A stretch of 64,000 bases of DNA from Gymnogyps californianus (lineage: Eukaryota > Chordata > Aves > Accipitriformes > Cathartidae): contig NC_059500.1 in the NCBI RefSeq assembly GCF_018139145.2, positions 18,476,101 to 18,540,100 of the forward strand, read 5' to 3'. The first letter of the stretch is position 1. The number at the start of each line of letters is the position of its first letter. The translations under genes were made by a program, and so were the position numbers. This document shows, piece by piece, positions 1 to 11,455 of the stretch. The notes under the pieces were generated by a model that worked only from the letters and a program-made list of their open reading frames with translations, searched no databases and was not told the origin of the DNA.

Positions 1-1090
1 ACAATCTACATACTTTTTAGCATAAAACATTCTAATATATGTTTCTGCCTATAAACACATGGGGCATTCTTCTCTTGAGAAAATGAACAGCTTTCAAAAC
101 GGCAGTAAATAACCATGTTTTATTTAAAGCTATTGACAGAGTACTGTTTAATTACATTTAAGCATGCTGTGTTTTTTTACTGCCTACAGTATAAAAATGG
201 TTACTGAAGGCTTTTCACAGCTGATGCTCTAAGTAAAAGTTTCTCACAGTTTATTCAGATACTGGATTTTTAAATTAATCAAGAATACCTTTGCTTAGTG
301 AATGCAAAAAGTATATATCCCAACATTTTTATTCTCTTGTTGCTGTGAATTTGTTCATGAAGACAGGTAGTCTGAATGATTTCTAAATCTTAACCAACAT
401 GGCAGTCAGTACAAGATAAAATGTAACAGGATATTTCAGATATCATCATACTTTTTGTGTGATCAGGTTTTTAGGCAGCTGGTAAGAGTCAGAGATGTTG
501 CCTCTGACCTCCTACAGAGATGCCTTTCTAGTTTCTTTATTGTGTGGATGACTTCTTTTGACTTGGCGTTTGCTGTTGGGAGCTCCTTGCAACTGTCGTC
601 TATTTGAGGTAGTTGACTTTCTGTCTTTTTTTTTTTAAATGAAGATTGTAGATTGCTTTGATGTGATATTAAAACACAGTAGTAGAATTTCAATCATTTC
701 TCCACAAGATCAGCTTATGATCACCACAAGAAGCAAAGCTGAAACTCATTGTTTCTAAGATTCTCTGTTCCCTAAGAAATTGAAGTGATCTTCTTTTTTA
801 AAGTTTACTTAAGCAAATTATTTTTCATTGTGCAAAACTTCTTTTACATAGGTTTTTACTAAATATGTTACAGATGTATTTTAGCATCTTATTTGTATAT
901 TTTAACATGCATCATACAGTGATCATTAGAGACTGTAGTAAAGACCAGAATAATTATCATTATAGTTATTTGACGTTTGCCTGTCGCAAAATGAGTCATG
1001 AAACAGCTAATAAAAATATAAAAACCTGGAAGAAATGAAGCTGTAATTGTGCCATATAGCATATGCCATCTGTTTACAATGTGTTGCTAA
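1..1090. other. Unique AT-rich DNA, no gene seen
   Basis: A+T-rich sequence with short T and A runs, for example around 628-639. Only short chance open frames are present, and I recognise no repeat family, RNA gene or exon signal. It runs up to the in-frame stop TAA at 1088-1090 that bounds the next open segment. Confidence 0.6.
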
Positions 1091-1354
1091 ACATCAGAAT
1101 GGGCAGAAGAATGCAATCAGTGCTGTATCTTTGCACAGGGGTCAGCCATCAGCGTTATCCTGGCAGCCAAGAAGGATGATGACCTGCTGAACTGGGCTGG
1201 TTGGGAGGACTGTGCTGCTCTGTATGAGGACTCTGATGCCAGTGCTTCTGAGGGCAGAACGAAGACTTTGACTGCAGGGCCTCCAGATAAGGTCTCCAGT
1301 TTAACACTCTTCTTCTGCATGTCGAATTGGTTGGTTAGAGACATGGAAATATAA
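1091..1354 (+). other. Exon-like open segment, unidentified protein
   Basis: This frame stays open for 87 codons between a TAA at 1088-1090 and a TAA at 1352-1354. It is clearly richer in G+C than its surroundings. The codons look coding (runs of GCC, CTG, GAG, GAC), and the peptide includes the stretches SAISVILAAKKDDDLLNWAG and WEDCAALYEDSDASASEGR. There is no ATG near the start, so it would have to be an internal or terminal exon, or a decayed retrocopy. A plausible acceptor (ctgtatctttgcacag) ends at 1138. A weak donor (AAG before GTCTCC) follows 1291, which would give a 153-nt exon of 51 whole codons. The opposite strand is also open for 75 codons, but its codon use is less convincing. 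I do not recognise the protein and infer no function. Confidence 0.25.
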
Positions 1355-2599
1355 ATTACTCTATGCTAGATTGAATTGCTCATCCATGAAACTCAGTATG
1401 TCCTGTTTTGATTTTCAAAGCAAAGAGCAGTCCCTTTTCCTGTGGCTCAGCCATAGCCAAATATGTCTACATCATCCTGAAAGGTATCATATCTAGAAAT
1501 GGTTTGAAGTCTGACCTAATTTCCCTGACTTCATACTGTGGGTAGATAGCTATGGGGATGCCTGCTGTCTGGTGTTGTGCTATGGGTAGCCTAATCCACG
1601 AGAAGTCCTCTCCTTTACAGTACCTTTTTATTGTATATTTATACAGAAACATTTACACTTACACACACACACGTGGAAGGAGAAAAGCACATTTGTATGC
1701 ATACACTGAAGTGCTTGTGCCATAAGCTTGTGCACAATAAACTAGCCAGGAAGTGTGTGACTTACGTATTTACAAACAGCTACAGTCTGTTTGAAATACT
1801 GTTTGCATTAGAACACGTGCAGAAAATGAGTCTCAGTTAAGAGGTCTGTACAGCTCCAAAGAAATGTCCAAGTAAAAGATGGCCAGCCACTTTTGAGTGA
1901 TAAAGAATCAGAGCAAACTGTCATTTGTGTGCAGATAATGACAGCATGTGAACAAAAAAAAAAAAGAAAAGGAACAAAGGGTAAGCCTCACTAGATACAT
2001 TATTAATAATAAATTAATCTCTCAGTTACACTTTTCAGCAAGATGAACATTAGCCACAGTGTGCTCCAAAAGGCCAGCTTTAACTAAAAGCTAATTTCTA
2101 AACATATTTCGTATTTTTTAACTGGCAAGAAGTTCTCATCACTCTGTAACCTTTTTAGACTGCCATTCTTAAGTAAAATGAGTGTTGCTTTTTTCATTCA
2201 AGTCATTTGTGTTGAAGAGGGGTCTGATTTTCTACTTTGTGCAGTAATTTGAGCATTAGCACAACTGTCTGGAAATGAAGAGAGTCACGGTGTTGTGCAA
2301 GCATGACAGAGAATAGAATCTGCACAGTTTAAGAAAAAAGAAGAATGGAGAACGTTACTGCCTCTTGCTTTCTCCCCCTGTACTATCTCTAAAGATAGTA
2401 TGTAGAGTTGGGTAATTTATGACTGATAAAATCTCATTTCCAGGGCCAGCTTGAGCTTCTTTAGGTTTTGATGTTGTATAATATGAAAATTATTTAGAAA
2501 TAATTTAGAGAAATTATATTAGGCAATTGTGAAAAGTCCCAAAACATTAAGGTTCTTAAAAGTCTTTGCATCATGTTTTCTTTCTCTTCCTATTTCCAG
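1355..2599. other. Unique DNA with short simple repeats
   Basis: There is a short (AC)n patch at about 1662-1676 and a poly(A)-like run near 1953-1969. No gene or known transposable element is recognised. The 3' part becomes pyrimidine-rich and forms the acceptor-like tract before 2600. Confidence 0.5.
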
Positions 2600-2710
2600 G
2601 GTAATTGGTTGAACAGGAAGGCAAATGACGTTTGCAAACAACCACTGAAAGCCAATTCCTCTCTTGCATTCCCAGCATTAAAAGTTCTGCAAAATACCCT
2701 GGGCTATTAG
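2600..2710 (+). other. Possible terminal exon
   Basis: A strong pyrimidine tract (ttttctttctcttcctatttccag) ends at 2599. It is followed by 36 open codons in one frame, reading from GNWLNRKANDVCKQPLKANS to a TAG at 2708-2710. An AATAAA lies downstream at 2926-2931, so acceptor, short reading frame and polyadenylation signal occur in the order expected of a last exon. No donor is needed for that model. The peptide is unrecognised. The frame is short enough to arise by chance, and only the quality of the acceptor makes it worth listing. Confidence 0.15.
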
Positions 2711-5700
2711 GCCTATTCACTCTCTTTGCTGGCATTGTTCCTCTGGATGTTGAGTTGGAAATATCTCCAGAACTGAACAATTTTTAATTGTGCTAGTGTT
2801 GAATGCTATGCACATTTCAAAATCTATTAAGCATGACCTTTTACAATCCTGACCTTAGCTATGCCGTGTTGAGCTCAGGAGCTGTGCAGAGACATTTTGC
2901 CTCAGGTCAAATAGGGAGACACATAAATAAAGGCTGCCAGAGCTCCCAGGCAGAAGGAAGTGGCCTAATGCTTCTCCTTTTTGTGAGATGCAGCTAAGTA
3001 CTGCTGCCAGCTAGCTCTCTGTTGCCTGTTTTAGGGCATTTTGCATAGCAGTTTCATGCTTTATGTGAGCACGGAGTACGATCTCTTTCCCCTCCACCTC
3101 CATTCCTGCAACATGGTGCCTCTAGGCTGCACCAAACCTGGGTCTCCTGATCGCAAATTTCTCACTGTCTGTATGATAGCCTATAGCATGCCAATGCAGC
3201 ACTGCTCTTCAAATACAGACATTCAGACTCTTTCCCTGCAAGATCTTTCTTGTCAAGCCATCCTTACCTTGCTCTTGTCAGTTCAAACCTCAGGGGGATT
3301 TAGAGCTGAAGTTGATTAGGATTGATGAGCCCTGGTTGCACAATAACCCCAAAGGTTATTAGTACCTTTCAGATGATGGGTATAAAATGTCACATGATTT
3401 CCTTCCTGCAATCTTTTATTGTTTTGCAGATAGATGTGGAAAGGGCAGTTTTCATTGACGTGACTCATTCTGACCAAGAGCGTATGAAACAATTCATATT
3501 TTTTGAATATGTGTGCCAGCCACCTATTGATTAGCTTTCATTAAACCAGATTAAAGATTAAATTAATTTCAAAAAAAGTTGTTATTGATGCTTAGGCAGT
3601 GCTCTTCTCAGAGGTTTCAGGTGACTACCGGTGTTTCAAACCTTTCATTTACTACAAAGAAAAAAAATCAGACATAATAACAAAAAGGGAAAAGGACTAC
3701 ATTTAATGCTCCTCTTTGTCAAAGCCTGACTCCTAAGAGCATACAGGTTATTACTTTTTCTGATAAGGAAGACTGTAAATTTTTGAGCTACTTAATAATT
3801 CTTTGTATGGTTTCCTAGGATGGTTGAGGAGGTTTCTTTGGTTCCAAAGACTAACAATTTCAGTTTACTCATTGGATTGCTATAGAATAACACTTTCTTT
3901 TTTTTCCCGTAATGTAGTTTGCTAAAGGTTATAATAAAAGTAGTACAATGGAGCAATAGGGTCATGACCAAACTGTCAGAGAATATGACTTTCTTCTGTG
4001 TTTGTAGCCATTAGTGAGGGAAGAGGAGTAGGCACAAATTGATGAGATGTTAAAGTTATGGGCTAGAACTGTGGCTGCGTAGTTAAGACTGCTAATAAAA
4101 ACATGAAGACCTGGAAGATGTCTTGCGTTGGGGCACCACTTAATGCCCAGTAACACATTTTTCTTCCTTTGCTTCTTCGCTCCTACAATGTAAGGGTCTG
4201 TTTGGAAATTAATTAAACTCCAATAGATGTTAATAGTTAAAGCAATTTCAGAGAATGAAAATGATATATTTCTCTATGGACACAGGAAAGCAATTCATAT
4301 GAAAGGCATTTTCTAAGAAACTATTGTTTCAGTTGGAGTGAGAAAATACATTTGCTGGATTTCAATCAACTCAATACTGGCAGAATTCTATCGTAGCAAT
4401 TACATTAAGAAGTCATTTGTATCATCATAGGATATTAGTTTTGATGGAACTGTGTTTTCTTCCAGGTGAAGAGATGATTTATTTTAATGTTTTATTGTTC
4501 ATAATTACCATGTTTATTATCTGTTATCTGAGTATGGCCATACCACGTTGATTTCTTATTGTCTGTGCTTTGTTGTATGGATTCTTAGTAGGGGTCAACC
4601 ATACCTTGGTCACGAACATGTCTGGTCACTGAGCATTTTTGTTTTAATGCTGCCACACTGGGAATTTTTGCCACTTTGCTTGTGTTATGAATCTAAACTG
4701 TACATCATAAAGTTGAGTTAGTAATAACTGTGGCAAATGAAATCTATCAGTAGCAAATACCTATATTTGCATGTAGATTGGAGAAAACATAATGACTCTT
4801 CCAAGTTCCTTAGTTCTGAATTACTTGTAATCACTTGTAAGGAAAAGAAACCTGTGAACTACTCAATGACAATCTCAGGTCAAAAAGCTGAAATCAAGAG
4901 ATTGGGTGAAGAAAAAAAATTAAACTCTTCTGGCAAGTTTTGTATTCCTTATGTACTTCAAAGATGAGGTATATTCTTGTCGGTTTTTAAAACTGTTTTA
5001 AGCTGGACAACTTTTTTGCAGATGAAAATAAACTTAAAAAAATATATAATTGCAGTTATTCATAGAATCTAAAATTCATTCCTGCTGCATATCAGAGTCT
5101 AGTATGCTGGTAGAGTACTTGAAATATTTAGATAGAGAAAGTTATACTTAACTGGATATAATGGTAAATACAATTAATAGTGATAAAAAAGCCCTACTGT
5201 GATCATGTTACAGTGGTTCTTGTGACTTGCTCTAGTGCTGGAGACCATTAAAGCACGACGATAGACCAAAAAGTGCCATCAGCTCTGTAGCAGTCCTGGA
5301 CTCTTAGAAGAGCCACACCCTACTGTGTCTCATTTCCTCCTGTCTCTCACTTTGTAAACATAAAACTACATGCTGCTATGCAGTTTTATAAACATCCTCC
5401 ACTATTTGATGTGGTTTCTCCCTGCTATTCAGTAAAGCTCTGCACCATCAAGGATCTCTCCCATAACTCAGGGTCTTGACTATATCACAGGAGTGCTTCT
5501 AGTTTGTAAATAATGTTTTTTATTAGCTATTTGATATAGCACCTCGGGGGACTCTCTTGCATATTAGAAAGTAGTACAGCTGCTGGATGTTGCATTGAGT
5601 TGCAAAAAGTCTTAGCTGTACACCAAAAGTGTTCACAGCGTAAGTAAGTAAGTAATTAATCCATATAATGTGCTTCACAGGAGAAAATATTGTGAAAGTG

Positions 5701-6380
5701 TTAACTTTCATTTTCATTGTTTGGACCATATCTTGAGTTGTTTAGCCATTACTGATGCAAAATTCACATTGATGTTACTAATATTTTGCTTAGCTAATGA
5801 ATGATTAAGAAGCACAACGTTTGGCCTTTTTTTAATCTCTCTTTGATGGAGCTTTTAATTAACATTGTTGTAATTTGAGTTGATATGCTATCCTCTTTGT
5901 GTGTTATAAGGCACTCCAAAGTACTTGGATTAAAGGCAATATAAACTAAAATGATGGTCACATAAAACATCAAAACACTTACTTCAGTCTAACGTACCAA
6001 AACATTGTGCACCGAAAGAAGTCATGGAAAACCTAACACTGAAGCTTAGCTATTCACTGTGCCACTTCTTTAATGATTGCTGTTATGCAACTTCAGAAAT
6101 ATAATTCCCCTTCTAGGGGAATTATTTCTTATTATTCTGCACAATGTGTAATACTTTCTGTACCTAAAGCATCTCTCTTGGTGACGTCAGGATGTACTTT
6201 GATGCACAGGTCACACTAGATCAAGGCCACCTTCCATGGGCTCAAGTTGTATGTTTATATTTCTTTCTTATTTTGGAGGCAGGACTGATGTAACAGAACA
6301 ACTTCACTGTCATCTCTTCATTATCCGTAGTAGTGAGGCTGGGATATCCTAGGAAGTCGAATAGAAAACAGCCAAACTAG
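2711..6380. other. Unique AT-rich DNA
   Basis: No gene or recognisable transposon is seen. Features noted are AATAAA at 2926-2931, a GTAA tandem patch near 5640-5655, and a perfect hairpin at 6101-6125. Open frames of up to 92 codons occur at the chance level for this composition. Confidence 0.5.
6101..6125. repeat. Perfect 10-bp-arm hairpin
   Basis: The arms ataattcccc and ggggaattat are exact reverse complements around a 5-base loop (ttcta). The stem is too short for a miRNA precursor. I see no coupling to a gene, and no T-run follows that would suggest a Pol III terminator. Confidence 0.8.
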
Positions 6381-6512
6381 ACATCTATAGGGTGCTTGGA
6401 AGAGGATGATGTGGAGATGTCTGATATGGAGGAGGACCTTGGCTCGTTGCTGCAAAGCTGCATAACTGCCCATGAAAGGCTGTCTGCATCAGCTGGGGCC
6501 CCAGGAGGGTGA
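6381..6512 (+). other. Exon-like open segment with downstream poly(A) signal
   Basis: Forty-three codons are open between a TAG at 6378-6380 and a TGA at 6510-6512. The acidic peptide includes EEDDVEMSDMEEDLGSLLQS and ends SASAGAPGG. A G+C-rich stretch of about 150 bases follows, then AATAAA at 6660-6665, which resembles the 3' end of a transcript. A possible acceptor (acatctatag) ends at 6390, inside the open frame, but its pyrimidine tract is poor. No A-tail follows the AATAAA, so this is not an obvious processed pseudogene. I do not recognise the protein. It could be a true last exon, a retrocopy fragment, or the tail of an old repeat. Confidence 0.25.
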
Positions 6513-6659
6513 GGACCACAGGGGTGGTGGTTGCATATCGCCCAGCTCTTCAGAGCCCCCTGCAGGTCTCTGCTGCTGAAGACCCACTTCTCTGCAGTGG
6601 TCTACCCTGCGGCACCTTGTCCCAGGTTCTCCCTCCTCTACCCCACCTTTGCCAGGGGA

Positions 6660-6665
6660 AATAAA
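6660..6665 (+). promoter_or_regulatory. Candidate polyadenylation signal AATAAA
   Basis: A canonical AATAAA sits about 150 bases after the stop of the 6381-6512 frame, followed by a T/G-rich stretch (ttattttctgcagctgcttgggtttcagtgtg). That spacing and downstream composition suit a cleavage site. On its own the hexamer is common in AT-rich DNA. Confidence 0.3.
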
Positions 6666-6719
6666 TTATTTTCTGCAGCTGCTTGGGTTTCAGTGTGTAT
6701 TCCGAGGAACTAATCCTCT

Positions 6720-7946
6720 TGATCCTTGTCTTTTTGGTTCCTCACTTTTTTAGTTCTTCCTCTTCATAGTGTTCTAATTCCCCATCCACGAGTGTTTTCC
6801 CCTTCTCTGCAGGCAATCCCACATGAAATTTTCCCATTTACTCTCCCTTCCAGACTTTTTTGTGCTCTTTTAAATACTTCTATATTCCCAGTTCTGGTGC
6901 TGATCCCCTCCCTCCCTCCCCCTCTGCAGACTGTACAGCTGATGTGTTTGCTGTCCTACTGCTAGATCCAGCACCTCTGAATCTTTTTTTTAACTTCTAC
7001 TTCTCAATGGAAATTTCTTGCATTGAACTCTGCCTTCCCTGCAGATCCTGTCTGTCTATAGAACAGACAGTTTTGGGTTAGGGAAATCCTTAGACTGCAG
7101 TACTGTTTATTTTCTCCTCTGGTCTTCTCTTCTCTCTTTTGTCAGTATTTGGTATCACTGAACCACATCTAAAACATGGCTTGTCACAGAAATGTAACTT
7201 TCCTGTGTACTGTGCAGTGTTAGAAAAATTAATCACATGAGCAGGTACAGAAGTCACGTTAGTGGTCACTAATATGAAAGGGAAGACAATGTACATTGCC
7301 ATTCAAAGAGGCTGCAATTATCAGCTAGAGCAAACAATTTGCATAACTTCCACAGAATTATAACAAACCCAGCTCAGTGTGTATTCTGAATTTCCCAGCA
7401 TTGTTTACATATCTTTGGACATACTAGGATTAAAATGGCTTTTCATGCCTTTTGTGGCTGGCTTAACACCTTTTTCCTTTCCTTCTGTCTAAATATATGA
7501 ACAGAAAAATGCAGCATGGTTAACTATGGAAATCCTTGATAGTTTCTCTCTGCTGCAATTGGTTTTGTATTCTTTTAATTCATTCTTGCTCTGCTTAAAT
7601 TATGGTATTTGATCCTGCTCCTCTGCAGTTACCAAGGAGGTATGCTTTGTTACCTAAATCATGCCCTACTGTCAGTCTAAAAAAATTTTATCAGGTGTTG
7701 TTCAGGGTAGTTAAATGGTTTAGCTACATGCCAGACGGTGCATAACAGACTGAACATTGGGAAAGTATGTGAACCCTTAGCACATAATATTAAAATGAGG
7801 ATTTTGGACTATTGCATTTGGGAATTCTGTAGGGAGAAGATAAAGTATACTTTCAAGAAACAGTCAAAGCTTGAGAATGTGACATTTGGATAGTCAAACC
7901 TTCCTTATAATTTATAATATATACTAAGAGCCCAAATATGAATGTC
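6720..7946. other. Unique DNA, no gene seen
   Basis: Pyrimidine-rich around 6720-7000, then ordinary AT-rich sequence. Open frames here overlap on both strands and look like shadows of composition. No repeat family is recognised before the LTR that begins at 7947. Confidence 0.5.
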
Positions 7947-8532
7947 TGTCGTGGTTTAACCCCAGCTGGCAACTAAGCACCATGCAGCCGCTTGCTCACT
8001 CCCCCCACCCCCAGTGGGATGGGGGAGAGAATCGGAAAAAAAGAACCTCGTGGGCTGAGATAAAGACAGTTTAATAGGACAGAAAGGAATGAAAAACAAT
8101 GATAATGATAATAATAATATGACAATAGTAATACTAAAAGAATTCGACTAAACAAAGCAAGTGATGCACAATGCAATTGCTCACCACTCACCAACTGATG
8201 CCCAGTTAGTTCCTGAGCAGTGATCCACCCCTCCTAGCCAACTCCCCCCAGTTTAGATACTGGGCATGATGTCATATGGTATGGAATATTCCTTTGGCTA
8301 GTTCAGGTCAACTGCCCCGGCGGTGTCCCCTCCCAGCTTCTTGTGCCCCTCCAGCCTTCTTGCTGGCTGGCCATGAGAAGCTGAAAAATCCTTGACTTAG
8401 TATAAACACTACTTAGCAACAACTAAAAAACATCAGTGTGTTATCAACATTCTTTTCCTACTAAATCCAAACCACTGCACTATACCAGCTACTAGGAAGA
8501 AAATTAACTCTGTCCTAGCCGAAACCAGGACA
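7947..8532 (-). mobile_element. Avian endogenous retrovirus solo LTR, ~590-bp family
   Basis: On the + strand it begins tgtcgtggtttaaccccagc and ends gaaaccaggaca, so the LTR reads on the minus strand, with TG at its 5' end. It matches, end to end and in the same order, the + strand copy at 10865-11455 and the copy at 54750-55351. A polyadenylation-like ATTAAA on the minus strand lies at 8070-8075. The TATA position seen in its relatives has decayed (cagtttagatactggg on +). The flanking 5-mers are atgtc and cagtc, which do not form a convincing target duplication. No internal retroviral coding sequence adjoins it, so it is a solo LTR left by recombination. Open frames inside it are not genes. 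Confidence 0.9.
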
Positions 8533-10864
8533 CAGTCTTGATACAGAGTTCTAGTCTACTGTATTTGTATTTTGTAGCCTGTCAGTGTGTGTTAAGTAGG
8601 CATTCAGTCTTATGCTTATTGTAATGAATTTCTTTTTCACTTATTTCATAACTATTTTAATAGATATTGTGCTATAATTTGTCTCTATTACTAAATATGA
8701 TGAACTGATGGGAAATTGCAAAATGTGACACAACAGCTGAGTTTCTCCTTTCAGCTGTATTGCATTGAATATTTCATATTTCTTTGAATATTTCATCTTA
8801 CTTTGATTTATAATGTTTGCAGAATACTACATTAGGATTCAAATGAACTTTGCATTTTTCTGCCTAAGCAAATGTGATAATTCTCTTAGCATCAAAATGA
8901 AATCTAATTATTGACATTATTGTTTAATTACATGGAATAGTGCTTCTGCTGTATCCCTCCATTATGTTTAACATATTGTTAAATTAAGTTTTTAAATATC
9001 TTCTATCACTGGAAAAGAAACTGTAAGTATGGAATAGAAATCACCTAATTTGGGAAGACTATTTCAATGTAATCTTCAGACACCATGTGGAATGATTTGA
9101 ATAAAATTATAATATTTGTAACTATTAATAATGCCCAGTGATAATAAACCATGTACAATTAGGATGGAGCTTCGCTGTGCCCCATACAGGTCCCTGTGTG
9201 AGGAAATTAAAGTAGGAGGAGAAAAAAACCTGTGAAAATGTACCGATATTCTTCTGAACTGTTTTTAACAGCAAGTACAAGATGTTAGTATTTGAGGATA
9301 TATTTGGAACATTTCTTTAAGGAAAGTTTTAAAGAGACACTATGAAAGGATGTGTTTTACTAGCCTGACCTTTGAGATATAAAACTGCCAGCTTAAGATG
9401 CATCAGCACAAGCCAGTCCTGCCTCACATTAAATAAAAAGTCTTATATGTCTTTGATATGGCTAATTACTCTGCTGGTGAAAGCTGTAGCATCAGGCTAA
9501 AATAACCATACATATTTGAGGTGTCAGCCATTAGACAACTTCATGGAAATTATACAGGAAACATTTGACTGCCCTATAGGAGCCCATGCTGGAAGCCAGG
9601 AACACCTGAGGACTGCAATGGTGAAGAAAGACATAAAGAAGGTCCTTGGTCATTCCTGTAATAAAGAAATAGAAAGTGCTTCCTAAAAGCCTGGGGAAAG
9701 CATAGGTAAAAGCAGTAGAAACTATGCTAGGAAGTTGACTTATTCTATGCAACAAAGGGAAGGGGGAAAAAAGTGAAGAGGTTCTGGGAAATGAAAGAGC
9801 GCCAGGTTTCCTCCATTTACAAACAATGGAGAAATCATGAAAGAACTTTAGCTTTGATTGAAGATAAGAACAAGGAGAGTAAATGTTATTTGAAAGGCTA
9901 GTAGATAGGTCAGAATGGCTTCCTTTTATTAATAATGGCATAGAAAGCCACTTGAGTTTGTGTTAGCCTGAGGAAGATAACTCTAGAAGCATCTTATTAT
10001 GAAAGGCAGATTTTTTGCGCTGGATTACGGATTTTGACGAAACTTAGTCTATACCTCTGAGTGCTTATTTGCATCTCTACACTTAGAGAAGACTGAATAA
10101 TATTATCTGAATTCAATCTTTTTGTATGTTATGTGGTCAATTTATTTTCTATTACTCATCTTTCCCTGGTTATAATCTATCTTTCCCCAGTGACACATGT
10201 GATTTCTCAAAATATTAAGGAAAATAATGCAGTTTTTGAAGTATATGACAGCCCAAGTGTAAATCTTACATGCTTAAATACTGTCCTAAAAAAGGTCTTA
10301 GATAAGGTACCATGGTTATAAGACTTTTATATATTAGTGTGAATATTAGATGAATATGATAAGACAACTGTCAAAGTTGTAGGTGACTTGCCTAAGATTT
10401 AGAATTGAGGTTGAATTAATAAACCTACATTTCAATTGTTGTCTAAACCCTCATTCCCTAAAGCTGAAAATGTTAAGAGAAGAGATTCCCCCATGAAATT
10501 ATTTTCTCATCAAAAGTGGAATCTCATGTTTAAAATTATTGCTCTTTTCTTCCTACATGCGTGCCACTACAAGTCTCCAGAGTAGTACATTTCTTCGTGC
10601 CCTTACTCAGCGGGGCTTCCCACCCCGCTGGTTAGAGATGTGCTTGTAAGGCACCTTTTTCCTTCGAGCTCCAAAATTCCAAGCTGAACTATTTTGCACT
10701 TCAAAATTTCTACAGTGCTGGGCTTGGGCTCCTGCAGAATTAGCGTGGCTATACACATACACATGTTGGAGTCTCTCTTAGCTGGTCACTATAGTAACTC
10801 CACAACAAAAAGATGGAATTGACTGCAATTAAAGCTTCAAGCTAAAGCGTAAAAATTATATCAG
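8533..10864. other. Unique AT-rich DNA between two LTRs
   Basis: No gene recognised. A 136-codon open frame on the minus strand (9531-9941) has no recognisable domain. One member of a 38-bp direct repeat lies at 10394-10431. Confidence 0.5.
10394..10431 (+). repeat. 38-bp direct repeat, copy A
   Basis: This segment matches 12768-12805 at 35 of 38 positions. The sequence just before it (aggtgacttgcctaag) resembles the core of MIR-type SINEs in reverse orientation, but the similarity is weak and was judged by eye. Confidence 0.6.
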
Positions 10865-11455
10865 TGTCCTGGTTTTGGCTGGGATAGAGTTAATTTTCTT
10901 CTTAGTAGCTGTTACAGTGCTGTGTTTTGGATGTAGTGTGAGAATAATGTTGATAACACGCTGATGGTTTAGTTGTTGCTAAGTAGCACTTCTCTTAAGC
11001 CAAGGACTTTTCAGTTTCCCGTGCTCTGCCAGCAAGCAGGTGTGCAAGAAGCTGGGAGGGAGCAGAGCCGGGGCAGCTGACCTGAACTAGCCAAAGGGAT
11101 ATTCCATACCATGGAACATCATGCTCAGGATATAAACAGGGGGGAGTTGGCCAGGAGGCGCGGATTGCTGCTGGGGCATCGGTCAGTGGGTGGTGAGCAA
11201 TTGCATTGTGCATCACTTGTCTTTTCTTGGCTGTTATTTTTTTTTTTTGTTGTATTCCTTTTCATTACAATTATTATTATAGTATTATTATTAGTAGTAG
11301 TAGTAGTGTATTTTATTTTTACTTTAGTTATTAAACTGTTCGTACCTCAACCCACGAGTTTTTGGGTTTTTTTTCCTCCTCCCCATCCCAGTGGGAGGGG
11401 GGAGGGGGAAGTGGCTGCATGGTGCTTACTTGCTGGCTGGGGTTAAACCACGACC
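10865..11455 (+). mobile_element. Avian endogenous retrovirus solo LTR, ~590-bp family, with target duplication
   Basis: It starts TGTCCTGGTTTTGGCTGGGA and ends GGGGTTAAACCACGACC. ATCAG lies directly on both sides (10860-10864 and 11456-11460), giving a 5-bp target-site duplication, the length usual for ERVL-like elements. A TATAAA at 11131-11136 and an ATTAAA polyadenylation signal at 11330-11335 lie in promoter-then-poly(A) order, so the LTR reads on the + strand. An internal (ATT)n/(AGT)n patch spans about 11270-11308. No gag, pol or env sequence adjoins it. The 111-codon open frame at 11111-11446 lies wholly within this LTR and is not a gene. Confidence 0.93.
11131..11136 (+). promoter_or_regulatory. 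LTR TATA box
   Basis: TATAAA in the middle of the + strand LTR, preceded by the family-conserved ccataccatggaacatcatg block. The minus-strand copy at 54750-55351 keeps a TATATAAA at the same place, which supports it as the core promoter of the LTR. Whether it is active today cannot be told from sequence. Confidence 0.6.

Noticed and set aside
600..620. tttgaggtagttgac, similar to the let-7 seed
   Set aside because: Match breaks after gaggtagt and no precursor hairpin surrounds it.
7973..8194. 73-codon minus ORF
   Set aside because: Contained in the 7947-8532 LTR, with no viral protein motif.
9531..9941. 136-codon minus ORF
   Set aside because: Ser/Phe/Leu-rich because the strand is pyrimidine-rich, with no domain or splice support.
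11111..11446. 111-codon + strand ORF
   Set aside because: Contained in the 10865-11455 LTR, and the hydrophobic part comes from T-rich and ATT repeat sequence.
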